NCBI RefSeq assembly: GCF_003075095.1
Contig: NZ_QCZF01000006.1
Location: forward strand, 225,881 to 289,880
DNA: 64,000 nt
Direction of reading: 5' to 3'
Source: Blastococcus litoris
GTDB lineage: Bacteria > Actinomycetota > Actinomycetes > Mycobacteriales > Geodermatophilaceae
Shown here: piece after piece, positions 32,432 through 41,372 of the stretch
Position numbering within the stretch: the first letter of the stretch is position 1
How the letters are laid out: each line of letters begins with the position of its first letter
Notes under the pieces: model-generated
Told to the model about the DNA's origin: nothing
Databases searched by the model: none
Seen by the model: the letters and a program-made list of their open reading frames with translations, nothing else
Program-made: the position numbers and the translations under genes

Positions 32432-33733
32432 ATGAGCGAGCAGCACCCCGAGCAGCGGCCGGCGGGCGTCTCCCGCCGGCGCCTCTTCGGCTGGATGGGC
32501 GCCGGGACGGCCGGCGTGCTTGCCGCCGGCGCCGCAGGCGGCGTGATCGGCCGGACGACGGCGCTCGACACCGCCTCGGCGTCCGAGCCGGGTCCGGACG
32601 CGGCGGTCCCGTTCACCGGCCGCCACCAGGCCGGCATCGTGACCCCCGCGCAGGACCGGCTGCACTTCGTCGCCTTCGACGTCACCACCGACGACCGGGA
32701 CGAACTGGTCGACCTGCTGAAGACCTGGACGGCTGCCGCGCGCCGCATGACGGCCGGTCAGGACGCCGGGCCGGTGGGCGCCGTCGACGGCGAGCGGTTC
32801 GCCCCGCCGGACGACACCGGCGAGGCCATCGGCCTGCCGCCCTCGGGCTTGACCCTGACCATCGGCTTCGGCCCGACGCTCTTCTCGACCCCCGAGGGCG
32901 TCGACCGCTTCGGCCTGGCCGGGCGGCGCCCGGCGCCGCTCACCGAGCTGCCCTCGTTCGCCGGGGACCAGATCGACCCGGCGATCAGCGGGGGCGACAT
33001 CTGCATCCAGGCGTGCGCGAACGACCCCCAGGTCGCGGTGCACGCCGTCCGCAACCTGGTCCGGCTGGGGGCCGGCGTGGTCAGCGTCCGGTGGTCGCAG
33101 CTCGGCTTCGGCCGCACGTCGTCGACGAGCACCGGGCAGGCGACCCCGCGCAACCTGTTCGGCTTCAAGGACGGCACGAACAACCTCAAGGCCGAGAACG
33201 AGCAGGCCCTCGAACGGTTCGTGTGGGTGGGCGACGGTGACAGCGGGGCGGACTGGCTGGCCGGCGGCTCCTACCTGGTCACCCGCCGGATCCGCATGCT
33301 CATCGAGCCCTGGGACACCTCCACCCTCGACGAGCAGCACCGGACCATCGGCCGCACCAAGGGGACCGGCGCGCCGCTCGGTCAGCAGGCGGAGTTCGAC
33401 CCGGTCGACTTCACGAAGCAGGTCGACGGCGAGTTCGCGGTCCCGGAGACCTCGCACGTCTTCCTGGCCAACCCCACGAACTCCGGCACGGCGATCCTCC
33501 GCCGCGGCTACAGCTTCGTCGACGGCTCCGACGGCCTCGGCCGGCTGGACGCCGGGCTGTTCTTCATCGCCTACCAGCGCGATCCGGGGACCGGCTTCGT
33601 GCAGGTGCAGCGCAACCTGCGGCTCGACGCGATGAACGAGTACATCCGGCACACCTCCTCGGGCGTCTTCGCGTGCCCGCCCGGTGTCCGGGGCGATGAC
33701 GACTGGTGGGGCCGGGCGCTGTTCGAGGGCTGA
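32432..33733 (+). CDS. efeB: DyP-type peroxidase EfeB, Tat-exported
   Basis: This haem peroxidase (433 residues) completes the EfeUOB system. A twin-arginine signal (SRRRLFGW, then an alanine/glycine-rich hydrophobic stretch) exports the folded protein. The DyP catalytic motif GFKDGTNN (catalytic Asp), the proximal haem His in ETSHVFLANP and the distal Arg in TRRIRMLIEPWD are seen. EfeB oxidises ferrous iron or porphyrins with peroxide. The spacing of four bases to efeO shows one operon. Confidence 0.95.
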   Translation: MSEQHPEQRPAGVSRRRLFGWMGAGTAGVLAAGAAGGVIGRTTALDTASASEPGPDAAVPFTGRHQAGIVTPAQDRLHFVAFDVTTDDRDELVDLLKTWTAAARRMTAGQDAGPVGAVDGERFAPPDDTGEAIGLPPSGLTLTIGFGPTLFSTPEGVDRFGLAGRRPAPLTELPSFAGDQIDPAISGGDICIQACANDPQVAVHAVRNLVRLGAGVVSVRWSQLGFGRTSSTSTGQATPRNLFGFKDGTNNLKAENEQALERFVWVGDGDSGADWLAGGSYLVTRRIRMLIEPWDTSTLDEQHRTIGRTKGTGAPLGQQAEFDPVDFTKQVDGEFAVPETSHVFLANPTNSGTAILRRGYSFVDGSDGLGRLDAGLFFIAYQRDPGTGFVQVQRNLRLDAMNEYIRHTSSGVFACPPGVRGDDDWWGRALFEG

Positions 33734-33951
33734 GCGGACGTACCCGTCCGGACACGCAGCGCAGTCGGCACGCCGTCCGCGCCGCCGTGTGACCAGGAGC
33801 GCACGGAGGGATCGAACGGCCCCCGCGCGGGCCTCGTCCAGCATGTGTATCCGGGTCCCGAAATGGACAGAAGAGACCGGGGGCTCACCCCCCCGGGCGG
33901 CGACGTGGCGGCCTTCAGCAGCAGGGCCGGACAGGCGAGGAGTGACCTCCG

Positions 33952-35535
33952 TTGGTCGAACCAGGACGTCGGTGCCTGGGCGACCGCTACGAGTTGCACC
34001 AGCTGATCGCCGCAGGCGGGATGGGTCAGGTCTGGCGCGGGCACGACCTGGCGCTGCACCGCCCGGTGGCGGTCAAGGTGCTCCGCAGCGAGTACACCGG
34101 TGACCCCACCTTCGTGGCCCGCTTCCGGGCCGAGGCCCAGCACGCCGCCTCGCTGAGCCACCCCAACATCGCCGCCGTCTTCGACTACGGCGAGGAGACC
34201 GCCCAGGACGGCACCGGCGAGACGCTGGCCTACCTGGTCATGGAGCTCGTCGAGGGGGAGCCGCTCTCCGCCCTGGTGCGGCGTGAGGGCCCCCTCGGCA
34301 CCGGGACCACCCTGTCCCTGCTGCGGCAGACCGCCTTCGGCCTGGGTGAGGCCCACGGGGCCGGCATGGTCCACCGCGACGTGAAGCCGGGCAACATCCT
34401 GGTCCGGCCCGACGGCAGCGTGAAGATCACCGACTTCGGCATCGCCTGGTCGGCGCGCAGCGTCGCGCTCACCCGCACCGGCCAGGTCATCGGGACCCCC
34501 CAGTACCTCTCCCCCGAGCAGGCGGAGGGCCGCGCGGCCACACCGGCCAGCGACGTCTACGCGCTCGGCCTGATCGGCTACGAGTGCCTCACCGGGACGC
34601 CGGCGTTCGAGGGCGACAACCCCGTCACCATCGCGCTCAAGCAGGTCCGGCAGGAGCCCGAACCGCTCCCCGCCGACCTGCCGGCCGACGTCCGGGCGCT
34701 GGTCGGCAGGGCGCTGGCCAAGGACCCGGCCGCCCGCTTCCCCGACGGCGCCGCGTTCGTCGAGGCCATCGACGACGTGCAGGCCGGGCGCCCGCTCACC
34801 GCGGCGCCGCCCACCGTCAGCGTCGCCTCGGCGGCCGCCGTCGCGCCCGTCGGCCCCGGGACCGTCACCACCGGCCCCGTCACCCAGCCGCCCGTGGGCA
34901 GGCGCCGGAGCCGGGCCGCGGTCCTGCTGCTCCCGCTGCTCGGCCTCCTCGCGGGCGCCGGCATCGCCGTGGCGCTGCTGCTGGCGCTGGCCGACGACTC
35001 CCCGGGCAGCCCGGCGACCGCCGCCGAGCAGCGCGAGGCCGGCAGCATCGTCCTCGACGCCGAGCAGTACGTGGGCCGGCCGGTGGACGAGGTCGTCCGG
35101 CGGCTGAACCGCCTCGGGCTGGACGTCGAGCCGGTCCCCGAGCCCCGGGACGACGTGGTCCCCGACCAGGTCACCGCCATCGAGCCCGACGGGAAGCCCC
35201 TGTCGGCAGGGGACCGGGTCGTCGTCACCTACGCCACGCCGGCCGCCTCGGGCGGCGGCGGCCCCGCGAACCGTCCCGCGGTGACCGGTGCCGCCGGCGG
35301 CGGGAGCACCCCCGTGGTGGAGGAGCAGGCTCCCGTCGAGGAGCCCGCACCCGTGACCACGGCTCCCCGCACCTCCGCCCCCGCGTCGACGATGGCCGGG
35401 ACGCCGACCAGCTCGCAGCCCGGCGGGTCCTCGTCGTCGTCCTCGTCCTCGGCGGCCGAGAGCAGCGGCAGCGGATCGCCGTCGTCCTCCGCGGCGACGA
35501 GCAGCCCCACGACGCCGACGAACACGGCCGGGTGA
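33952..35535 (+). CDS. PASTA-containing Ser/Thr protein kinase (first of a tandem pair)
   Basis: The protein of 527 residues has a cytoplasmic Hanks-type kinase domain (about residues 12-275; AAGGMGQVW, AVKVL, HRDVKPGN, TDFGIA, SPEQA), a membrane helix near 322-347, one extracellular PASTA domain (about 367-425) and a Ser/Thr/Pro-rich tail with a run of ten serines. PASTA domains bind muropeptides or lipid II; one copy is few compared with four in PknB. The start is TTG, selected because GAGGAG lies about ten bases upstream and the kinase fold begins right after. A closely related kinase follows 83 bases downstream. The KVLRSEYTGDP stretch is shared with the PknA-like gene at the left edge, which indicates duplication. 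Confidence 0.92.
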   Translation: MVEPGRRCLGDRYELHQLIAAGGMGQVWRGHDLALHRPVAVKVLRSEYTGDPTFVARFRAEAQHAASLSHPNIAAVFDYGEETAQDGTGETLAYLVMELVEGEPLSALVRREGPLGTGTTLSLLRQTAFGLGEAHGAGMVHRDVKPGNILVRPDGSVKITDFGIAWSARSVALTRTGQVIGTPQYLSPEQAEGRAATPASDVYALGLIGYECLTGTPAFEGDNPVTIALKQVRQEPEPLPADLPADVRALVGRALAKDPAARFPDGAAFVEAIDDVQAGRPLTAAPPTVSVASAAAVAPVGPGTVTTGPVTQPPVGRRRSRAAVLLLPLLGLLAGAGIAVALLLALADDSPGSPATAAEQREAGSIVLDAEQYVGRPVDEVVRRLNRLGLDVEPVPEPRDDVVPDQVTAIEPDGKPLSAGDRVVVTYATPAASGGGGPANRPAVTGAAGGGSTPVVEEQAPVEEPAPVTTAPRTSAPASTMAGTPTSSQPGGSSSSSSSSAAESSGSGSPSSSAATSSPTTPTNTAG

Positions 35536-35618
35536 CGCTCCCGCTCCCGGCAGGTGCTGCGGGCGCCGCGGTGCCAGGCTCGGAGGTCGGTGCCGGACAG
35601 GGACGGGGGGTGCGCGGG

Positions 35619-37088
35619 ATGGGGCCGGGGCAGCAGCTGCTCGGGAACCGCTACGAGCTGCGTGCGCTGCTGGCCACCGGGGGGATGGGCCAGGTCTGGC
35701 GCGCGTGGGACAGCCTGCTCGACCGCCCGGTCGCGGTGAAGGTGCTGCGCAGCGAGTACACCGGCGACCCGACGTTCGTCGCCCGGTTCCGGGCCGAGGC
35801 CAGGCACACCGCCGCCCTGGCGGACCGCAACATCGCCGCGCTGCACGACTACGGCGAGGTGCCCGCCGACGACGGCACCGGCGAGCAGCTCGCGTTCCTG
35901 GTCATGGAGCTCGTCGAGGGCGAGGCGCTCTCCGACCTGCTGGCGCGGGAGCCGCGGCTGCCCGTCGACCGCACGCTGGACGTGCTGCAGCAGACCGCCT
36001 CCGCCCTCGCCGCGGCCCACGCCGCCGGCGTCGTGCACCGCGACGTGAAGCCCGGGAACGTCCTGGTGGGCACCGACGGCGTCGTCAAGATCACGGACTT
36101 CGGCATCGCCTGGTCGGCGTCCAGCATCCCGCTGACCCAGACCGGGCAGGTCGTCGGCACCGCCCACTACCTCTCACCGGAGCAGGCGGCCGGCGCGAAG
36201 GCCGGCCCGGCCAGCGACGTCTACGCGCTCGGGCTGATCGGCTACGAGTGCCTCGCCGGCCGACGGGCGTTCGACGGGGAGAACTCCGTCCAGATCGCGC
36301 TCATGCAGCTGCGGGACACCCCGGACCCGCTGCCCGACGACGTGCCGGAGAACGTGCGGCGGCTGATCGGCCGGGCGCTGCTCAAGGACCCCGGTGCCCG
36401 GTTCGCCGACGGCGCGGCCTTCGTCGCCGCGGTCGCCGACGTCCGCGCCGGTCGCATGCTCACGCCGCCGCCGGTGGGCGGGGGCACCCGGCAGTTCGCG
36501 GCCCTGGGGCTCGCGCCCGCGCCACGCCGCCGTGCCCGGCGCGTCGTCGGGCCGCTCGCCGCGCTGCTGACCGGTGCCGGCATCGCGCTGGGCGGGATCG
36601 CGTTCCTGGGCCAGGAGCCGGTCGCGCCCGTGGCGGAGGCCGGGCCCGCCACCGTGGTGCTCGCCGCCGCCGACTACGTCGGCCGGCCGGTGGACGAGGT
36701 GGAGGCCGCGCTCGGCCAGCTCGGGCTGACCGTCGAGCGGGTCGCCGAGGAGACCAGCGACCAGGCGCCCGGGCTGGTCACGGCGCTCACGCCCGCCGGC
36801 GCGGTCCGGCAGGGCAGCACCGTGACCGTCGCCTACGCGGTCGCGCCTCGGGCGCAGCCCCGTCCCTCGCCGGAGCCCGAGGTTCCCGAGGCACCTGCCG
36901 TCGCGCCTCCGGGGCCCGTGACCGGAGCCGCCGTCCCCGCACCGGCCGGCGGAGCCGGGACCGGCGCCGAGGACGTCCCCGCCCCGCGCGCCGACGGGAA
37001 GGCCGGTGGCAACGGCAACGGGAACGGCAACGGCAACGGCAAGGGCAACCAGGGGGGCAACGGCCGGGGGAACGGCAAGGGGGGCTGA
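35619..37088 (+). CDS. PASTA-containing Ser/Thr protein kinase (second of a tandem pair)
   Basis: This 489-residue kinase is a paralogue of the preceding one. The kinase domain (about residues 9-275) has all catalytic motifs (ATGGMGQVW, AVKVL, HRDVKPGN, TDFGIA). A membrane helix lies near 310-330, a single PASTA domain near 347-405, then a Pro/Ala-rich segment and an extraordinary C-terminus made of Gly-Asn repeats ending in lysines. The ATG giving MGPGQQL was preferred; a GTG nine bases upstream is also possible because a GGACGGGG stretch precedes both. It is followed by a PP2C phosphatase gene after 107 bases, which could reverse signalling. Confidence 0.92.
   Translation: MGPGQQLLGNRYELRALLATGGMGQVWRAWDSLLDRPVAVKVLRSEYTGDPTFVARFRAEARHTAALADRNIAALHDYGEVPADDGTGEQLAFLVMELVEGEALSDLLAREPRLPVDRTLDVLQQTASALAAAHAAGVVHRDVKPGNVLVGTDGVVKITDFGIAWSASSIPLTQTGQVVGTAHYLSPEQAAGAKAGPASDVYALGLIGYECLAGRRAFDGENSVQIALMQLRDTPDPLPDDVPENVRRLIGRALLKDPGARFADGAAFVAAVADVRAGRMLTPPPVGGGTRQFAALGLAPAPRRRARRVVGPLAALLTGAGIALGGIAFLGQEPVAPVAEAGPATVVLAAADYVGRPVDEVEAALGQLGLTVERVAEETSDQAPGLVTALTPAGAVRQGSTVTVAYAVAPRAQPRPSPEPEVPEAPAVAPPGPVTGAAVPAPAGGAGTGAEDVPAPRADGKAGGNGNGNGNGNGKGNQGGNGRGNGKGG
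37005..37085 (+). repeat. Hexanucleotide-type Gly-Asn coding repeat
   Basis: Units of GGCAAC and close variants encode the Gly-Asn tail of the second kinase. Pure runs of two to four units alternate with GGGAAC, AAGGGC and CAGGGG variants. Such tracts can change length by slippage in multiples of six bases, which would keep the reading frame. Confidence 0.6.
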
Positions 37089-37195
37089 GCGCGCCCCGCT
37101 CCGGTTCGGCGCCCCCGTGCGAGGATCGATGGGCCCGGTGACGGCCGGGCGCCACATCGAGGGGGACGCCGGGCGCGGCCCGGACGGGAACTGGC

Positions 37196-38989
37196 GTGCC
37201 TGAGCGGTCCGGCGAGGAACTGCTCATCGACCACGCCGCGGTGTTCAGAGCGATGCCGACGCCCTACCTCGTGATGACCCCGGACCTGGTCATCGCCGAC
37301 GCGAACCCGGCCTACCTGGCGACGACGGGTCGCACGCTCGACGACCTCGTCGGTCGCGACGTGTTCGACGCCTTCCCCGGCAACCCCAACGAGACCGACC
37401 CCGACGGCGGCGTCGGCAAGGTGCGGGCGTCGTTCGAGCGGGCCCGGGACACCGGCCTGGTCGACACGATGGACCTGCAGGAGTACGACATCCCCGACGG
37501 GCGGGGCGGGTTCGACAAGCGCTTCTGGAGCCTCATCAGCATCCCGCTGCTCGACGGCGAGGGCGTGTGCCGGTACGTCATCCAGCGCGCGGAGGACATC
37601 ACCGACTACGTGCTCGACCAGCGGCTCGGGGGCTCGGGCAACCACGGCATGGAATGGCACCGGCGCGTGCTCGAGGTGGAATCCGACCTCTACGCCCGCG
37701 GGCTGGAGCTGTCCGCGTCCCGGGAGGCGGAGCTGGCCACCGCCCGCCGGCTGGCGGCGCTCGCCGGGGTGGCGCTCGACCTCGCCTCCGCCGAGAGCGT
37801 CGACGACCTGGTCGCCACGGTCACCGGCAGCGGCCTGGAGGCGCTCGGCGCGAACGGCGCGGGGATCGGTGTGCGCGAGGACGCCGATCGGCTGCGGGTC
37901 GTCAGGGTCGGCAGCTTCGCCGAGGGGCTGGGGCGCTACGGCGACCTCCCCCTGGAGGCCGCCGTCCCGGCGACGATGGCGGCGCGCCGGGGCCGCACCG
38001 TGGTGGTCCGCGACCGTGCCGAGGCCGCCGAGCTGTCGGGGCAGGCGGCGGACGTGCTCGCCGCGACGGGTACCGAGGCGTGCATCGCGCTGCCGCTGCA
38101 GGCCGGGTCGCGTGCCCTCGGGTCGCTCACCGTCGGCTGGTCGGAGGGCCGCGAGTTCAGCGGGCAGGACGTCGAGCTGCTCGAGGCGTTCGCCGCCCAG
38201 TGCGCCCAGGTCCTCGACCGCATCCAGACGCGGCAGGCCGAGCGGGCGGCCCATGCGGCCGTCCGGGGCATGGCCGAGGCGCTGCAGCGGAGCCTGCTGA
38301 CCGAGCCGCCGCAGACAGCTGACCTGGAGATCGCCGTCCGGTACGTGCCTGCCGCCGCGCAGGCCCAGGTCGGTGGCGACTGGTACGACGCGTTCCAGGT
38401 CGGCGACGGCAGCACCATGCTGGTCATCGGCGACGTCACGGGGCACGACCGCCACGCGGCCGCGGCCATGGCCCAGGTGCGCAACGTGCTGCGGGGCGTG
38501 GCGCACAGCCAGCCCGAGTCACCGGCCCGGGTGCTGGCCGCGCTCGACCGGGCTCTCGGCGACCTCGCGGTCGACACGCTCGCCACCGCGGTCCTGGCGC
38601 GGGTGGAGCGCTACGGCGAGGACGGCGGCCAGCGGCTGCTGCGCTGGTCCAACGCCGGGCACCCCGCGCCGCTGCTCGTCGAGCGGGACGGCACGGTGAC
38701 CCTGCTCGAGCGCACGCCCAACCTGCTGCTCGGGGTGGGGCCGGAGGCGCTGCGCGTCGAGCACGCCGCCGCGCTGCCGGCCGGCTCGACCCTCCTGCTC
38801 TACACCGACGGGCTCGTCGAACGGCGCGGCGTGAGCCTGGACGACGGCGTCACCTGGCTGTGCCAGGAGCTGGCGGAGCTGGGCTCGCTGCCGCTCGAGG
38901 AGCTGTGCGACCGCCTGCTCGGCGTGCTGCCGGACGAGCTGGACGACGACGTCGCCCTGCTCGTGCTCCGCGCCCACGCCGTGGGCTGA
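37196..38989 (+). CDS. PAS-GAF-PP2C (SpoIIE-type) phosphatase
   Basis: The protein is 597 residues long and has no membrane helix. A PAS domain (about residues 12-135), a GAF domain (about 190-335) and a PP2C-like SpoIIE domain (about 355-590) follow in order. The phosphatase part shows VGGDWYDAF, IGDVTGHD and the late LDDDVALLVL (metal-binding aspartates). Such proteins usually dephosphorylate anti-anti-sigma factors and so activate partner-switching stress sigma factors; an RsbW-like kinase occurs elsewhere in the window. The GTG start is the first plausible one after the kinase gene. Confidence 0.93.
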   Translation: MPERSGEELLIDHAAVFRAMPTPYLVMTPDLVIADANPAYLATTGRTLDDLVGRDVFDAFPGNPNETDPDGGVGKVRASFERARDTGLVDTMDLQEYDIPDGRGGFDKRFWSLISIPLLDGEGVCRYVIQRAEDITDYVLDQRLGGSGNHGMEWHRRVLEVESDLYARGLELSASREAELATARRLAALAGVALDLASAESVDDLVATVTGSGLEALGANGAGIGVREDADRLRVVRVGSFAEGLGRYGDLPLEAAVPATMAARRGRTVVVRDRAEAAELSGQAADVLAATGTEACIALPLQAGSRALGSLTVGWSEGREFSGQDVELLEAFAAQCAQVLDRIQTRQAERAAHAAVRGMAEALQRSLLTEPPQTADLEIAVRYVPAAAQAQVGGDWYDAFQVGDGSTMLVIGDVTGHDRHAAAAMAQVRNVLRGVAHSQPESPARVLAALDRALGDLAVDTLATAVLARVERYGEDGGQRLLRWSNAGHPAPLLVERDGTVTLLERTPNLLLGVGPEALRVEHAAALPAGSTLLLYTDGLVERRGVSLDDGVTWLCQELAELGSLPLEELCDRLLGVLPDELDDDVALLVLRAHAVG

Positions 38990-38994
38990 CGGCG

Positions 38995-39771
38995 TCAGTC
39001 GTCCCCGCGCGGGCCCACCCAGAGCGCGCCGCCCAGCGCGGCCAGCGCCGCAGTGAGCACGAACCCGCGGTCGGTGGCGACGACGGGCAGCACCACCAGC
39101 AGCCAGAAGACGGCGAGGCCGACCAGGCCCGCGGCCGCGATCCGCCACAGCAGCCCCGCCCGCAGACGCTCGCGCGCGGCGACGAAGGCGACGAACGCCC
39201 CGAGCCCGAGGACGGCGCAGAGCGTCGCGAAGCCCGACCACAGCGGGATGTCCTGCCAGTAGGAGTCCGGTGAGCCCATCGTGAGGCCGAGCTCGAGCAG
39301 CACGAGCGAGAGCAGGCCGAGGCCGGCACCGACCAGCGTGGCGCGGTCCCGCGGTGCCCGGACCCGGGTCCGCCGGGGCCGGTCGCCGGTCGCGGTCTCC
39401 GACTCCAGCGTGTCGGGCCACGAGCGGGCGGCGGGGGCGGGACCGGTCGCCGCCGCCGGGGCGGGATCGGTGGAGGGGGCGGCGAGAGGCTCCGGCTCCT
39501 CGGTCGCCGGCTCCTCGATCACCGGGGCCGGCCGGACCGGCGGGGGTGGCGGGGGTGTGCCGAGCCCCGGCAGGCCGGGGACGAAGTCGACCGGCCCGGT
39601 CGGCGCCGCTGCCTCGACCGGCTGCACCGGCGCGGGCGTCGTCGCGCCCGGGTGCGGCGGCAGCTGGACGGCGGTGGCGCCTGTCGCCGGCTTCACCACC
39701 GGGATCTCCTGCGTGGACGGCGGCGTGCTGCGGCCGGGCTCGTCGGGCGGCTGGGGGTCGGACGACGTCAC
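38995..39771 (-). CDS. Proline-rich membrane protein
   Basis: The 258-residue protein has an N-terminal half that is rich in Pro, Ala and Glu (with PPPPPP), followed by four hydrophobic helices (about residues 145-165, 172-195, 205-225 and 230-248). No conserved domain is recognised. The GTG start was chosen because GGAGGAGCC lies just upstream; the longer reading into the cinA antisense is not credible. It converges with the PP2C gene and diverges from cinA. Confidence 0.75.
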   Translation of the reverse strand: MTSSDPQPPDEPGRSTPPSTQEIPVVKPATGATAVQLPPHPGATTPAPVQPVEAAAPTGPVDFVPGLPGLGTPPPPPPVRPAPVIEEPATEEPEPLAAPSTDPAPAAATGPAPAARSWPDTLESETATGDRPRRTRVRAPRDRATLVGAGLGLLSLVLLELGLTMGSPDSYWQDIPLWSGFATLCAVLGLGAFVAFVAARERLRAGLLWRIAAAGLVGLAVFWLLVVLPVVATDRGFVLTAALAALGGALWVGPRGDD

Positions 39772-39880
39772 GGCTCCTCCTCGGCATCGGGCGATCGGAC
39801 CGCTCTGCCCCGCACGGTATCCGCGCCCGCGCTGGCGCCCTGCGAGGCGCCCCGTCCGGCCCGGCCCTAGGGTCGGCCGG

Positions 39881-41164
39881 GTGGGTACGCGCGCCGGCAT
39901 CGTCGTCACGGGCACCGAGGTCCTGACCGGCCGGGTCGCTGACCGGAACGGGCCGTGGCTGGCCGAGCAGCTGCGTCTGCTCGGGGTGGACGTCGGCCAC
40001 GTCGTCGTCGTCGGCGACCGGCCGGAGGACCTGCGGGCAGCCCTGGCCTTCCTCGTCGGGACCGGCGTGGGCCTGGTGATCACCTCGGGCGGGCTCGGGC
40101 CCACGGCCGACGACCTGACGGCCCAGGTGGTGGGCGACGTCCAGGGCCGCCCCTCCGCCGTCGACACGGCGCTGGAGCAGCGGATCGCGGCGGTCGTCGA
40201 GCGGCTGATGGCGGGGCGCGGCTGGCGGGCCGACCCCGAGGCGACCGCGGCCGGCGTGCGCAAGCAGGCCCGGGTGCCCGCAGGGGCAACCGTGCTCGAG
40301 CCCGTCGGGACGGCCCCGGGCCTGGTGGTGCCGCCGGAGGAGGGGAGCGACGGGCCGACGGTGCTCGTCCTGCCGGGACCGCCGGGAGAGCTCCAGGGCA
40401 TGTGGCCTGCCGCCGTCGCGGCCGCCCCGGTGCGGGCGGCGCTGACGGGGGCCGAGGAGCTCCGCCAGGAGACCGTGCGCCTCTGGGGCACGCTCGAGGC
40501 CCAGCTGGCGGTGACGTTGCGGGAGCACGAGGACGAGATCGCCGGGCTCGAGGTCACCACCTGCCTGCGCGAGGGCGAGCTGGAGATCGTCACGCGGTTC
40601 CCGCCCTCGGCCCAGTCGGCGTACGACCGGCTGGAAGCGGTGCTGGCCGAGGAGTACGCCGGGACGTTGTTCTCCACCGGGCCCACGCTCGACGAGCTGG
40701 TGGCCCGCGGGTTCGCCGACCGCGGCTGGACCGTCGCGACGGGGGAGTCCTGCACCGGCGGTCTGCTGGCCGCGCGGCTGACCGAGCAGCCCGGCTCCTC
40801 GGCCTGGGTCCTCGGCGGGGTCACTGCCTACGCGAACGCGGCCAAGGAGCAGCTGCTCGACGTCCCGGCCGGTGTGCTCGCCGAGCACGGGGCGGTCAGC
40901 TCCGAGGTCGCCGTCGCCCTCGCGGAAGGGGCGCGGGCGCGGTTCGGCGCCGACATCGGCGTCGGCATCACGGGCGTCGCCGGGCCCGGAGGCGGTACCG
41001 GAGGCAAGCCGGTGGGCACGGTGCACCTGTGCGTCGCGGGCCCCGCCGGCCCAGAGCTGCGGGCACTGCGTCTGCCGGGTTCCCGGTCCGCCGTCCGGGA
41101 GCGGACGGTCACCCGGGCGATGCACCTGCTGCGCTGGACCCTCCTCGGCGGCCCGCCCGCCTGA
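39881..41164 (+). CDS. cinA: CinA-family protein (MoCF-like plus nicotinamide-nucleotide amidase domains)
   Basis: This is a full-length 427-residue CinA. The N-terminal COG1058 domain (about residues 1-255), related to molybdopterin-binding enzymes, starts with AGIVVTGTEVLTGRVADRNGPW and has the ITSGGLGPTADD motif. The C-terminal CinA domain (about 265-420) shows TGESCTGGLLAARLTE and GVTGYAN-like GGVTAYANAAK, typical of NMN deamidase. In the full-length form the N-terminal part hydrolyses ADP-ribose derivatives and the C-terminal part deamidates NMN to nicotinic acid mononucleotide, recycling NAD. The GTG start gives the family-typical N-terminus. Confidence 0.95.
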   Translation: MGTRAGIVVTGTEVLTGRVADRNGPWLAEQLRLLGVDVGHVVVVGDRPEDLRAALAFLVGTGVGLVITSGGLGPTADDLTAQVVGDVQGRPSAVDTALEQRIAAVVERLMAGRGWRADPEATAAGVRKQARVPAGATVLEPVGTAPGLVVPPEEGSDGPTVLVLPGPPGELQGMWPAAVAAAPVRAALTGAEELRQETVRLWGTLEAQLAVTLREHEDEIAGLEVTTCLREGELEIVTRFPPSAQSAYDRLEAVLAEEYAGTLFSTGPTLDELVARGFADRGWTVATGESCTGGLLAARLTEQPGSSAWVLGGVTAYANAAKEQLLDVPAGVLAEHGAVSSEVAVALAEGARARFGADIGVGITGVAGPGGGTGGKPVGTVHLCVAGPAGPELRALRLPGSRSAVRERTVTRAMHLLRWTLLGGPPA

Positions 41165-41173
41165 GCGGGCCGC
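41148..41173. terminator. Stem-loop at the end of cinA
   Basis: GCGGCCCGC (41148-41156) pairs with GCGGGCCGC (41165-41173) around an eight-base loop containing the cinA stop. It lies between cinA and the convergent small membrane protein gene. Confidence 0.6.
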
Positions 41174-41179
41174 CCGGCA

Positions 41180-41338
41180 TCACTGGTCGACGGTGACGTT
41201 GGTGAAGGGCAGCAGCGGCTCGACCTCGGGGAAGACGACGAACAGCAGCAGTGCGGCGACGGCGAGGACCAGCACCAGGGCGGCCGCAGCCTTGGCTGCG
41301 GTGCCGCCGGGCAGGTGCCGCCAGATCCAGGTGTACAT
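41180..41338 (-). CDS. Small single-helix membrane protein beside sortase
   Basis: A 52-residue protein begins MYTWIWRHLPG, continues with one hydrophobic helix (about residues 18-37) and ends in PFTNVTVDQ. The ATG and codon use are sound. Small proteins with a similar MYxWIWRxLPG start are, as I recall, common in actinobacteria, but their function is unknown. It lies 34 bases after the sortase gene in the same direction, so it is probably the last gene of the sortase transcript. Its orientation should place the short C-terminus outside. Confidence 0.8.
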   Translation of the reverse strand: MYTWIWRHLPGGTAAKAAAALVLVLAVAALLLFVVFPEVEPLLPFTNVTVDQ

Positions 41339-41372
41339 GCGGTCTCCGGTCGGGTCGGTCGAGGGTGGCGGG

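Noticed and set aside
37005-37085. Short tandem repeats as a possible CRISPR or minisatellite
   Set aside because: The hexamer units are in frame and encode the Gly-Asn tail of a kinase; there are no spacers. No CRISPR array was seen anywhere in the window.
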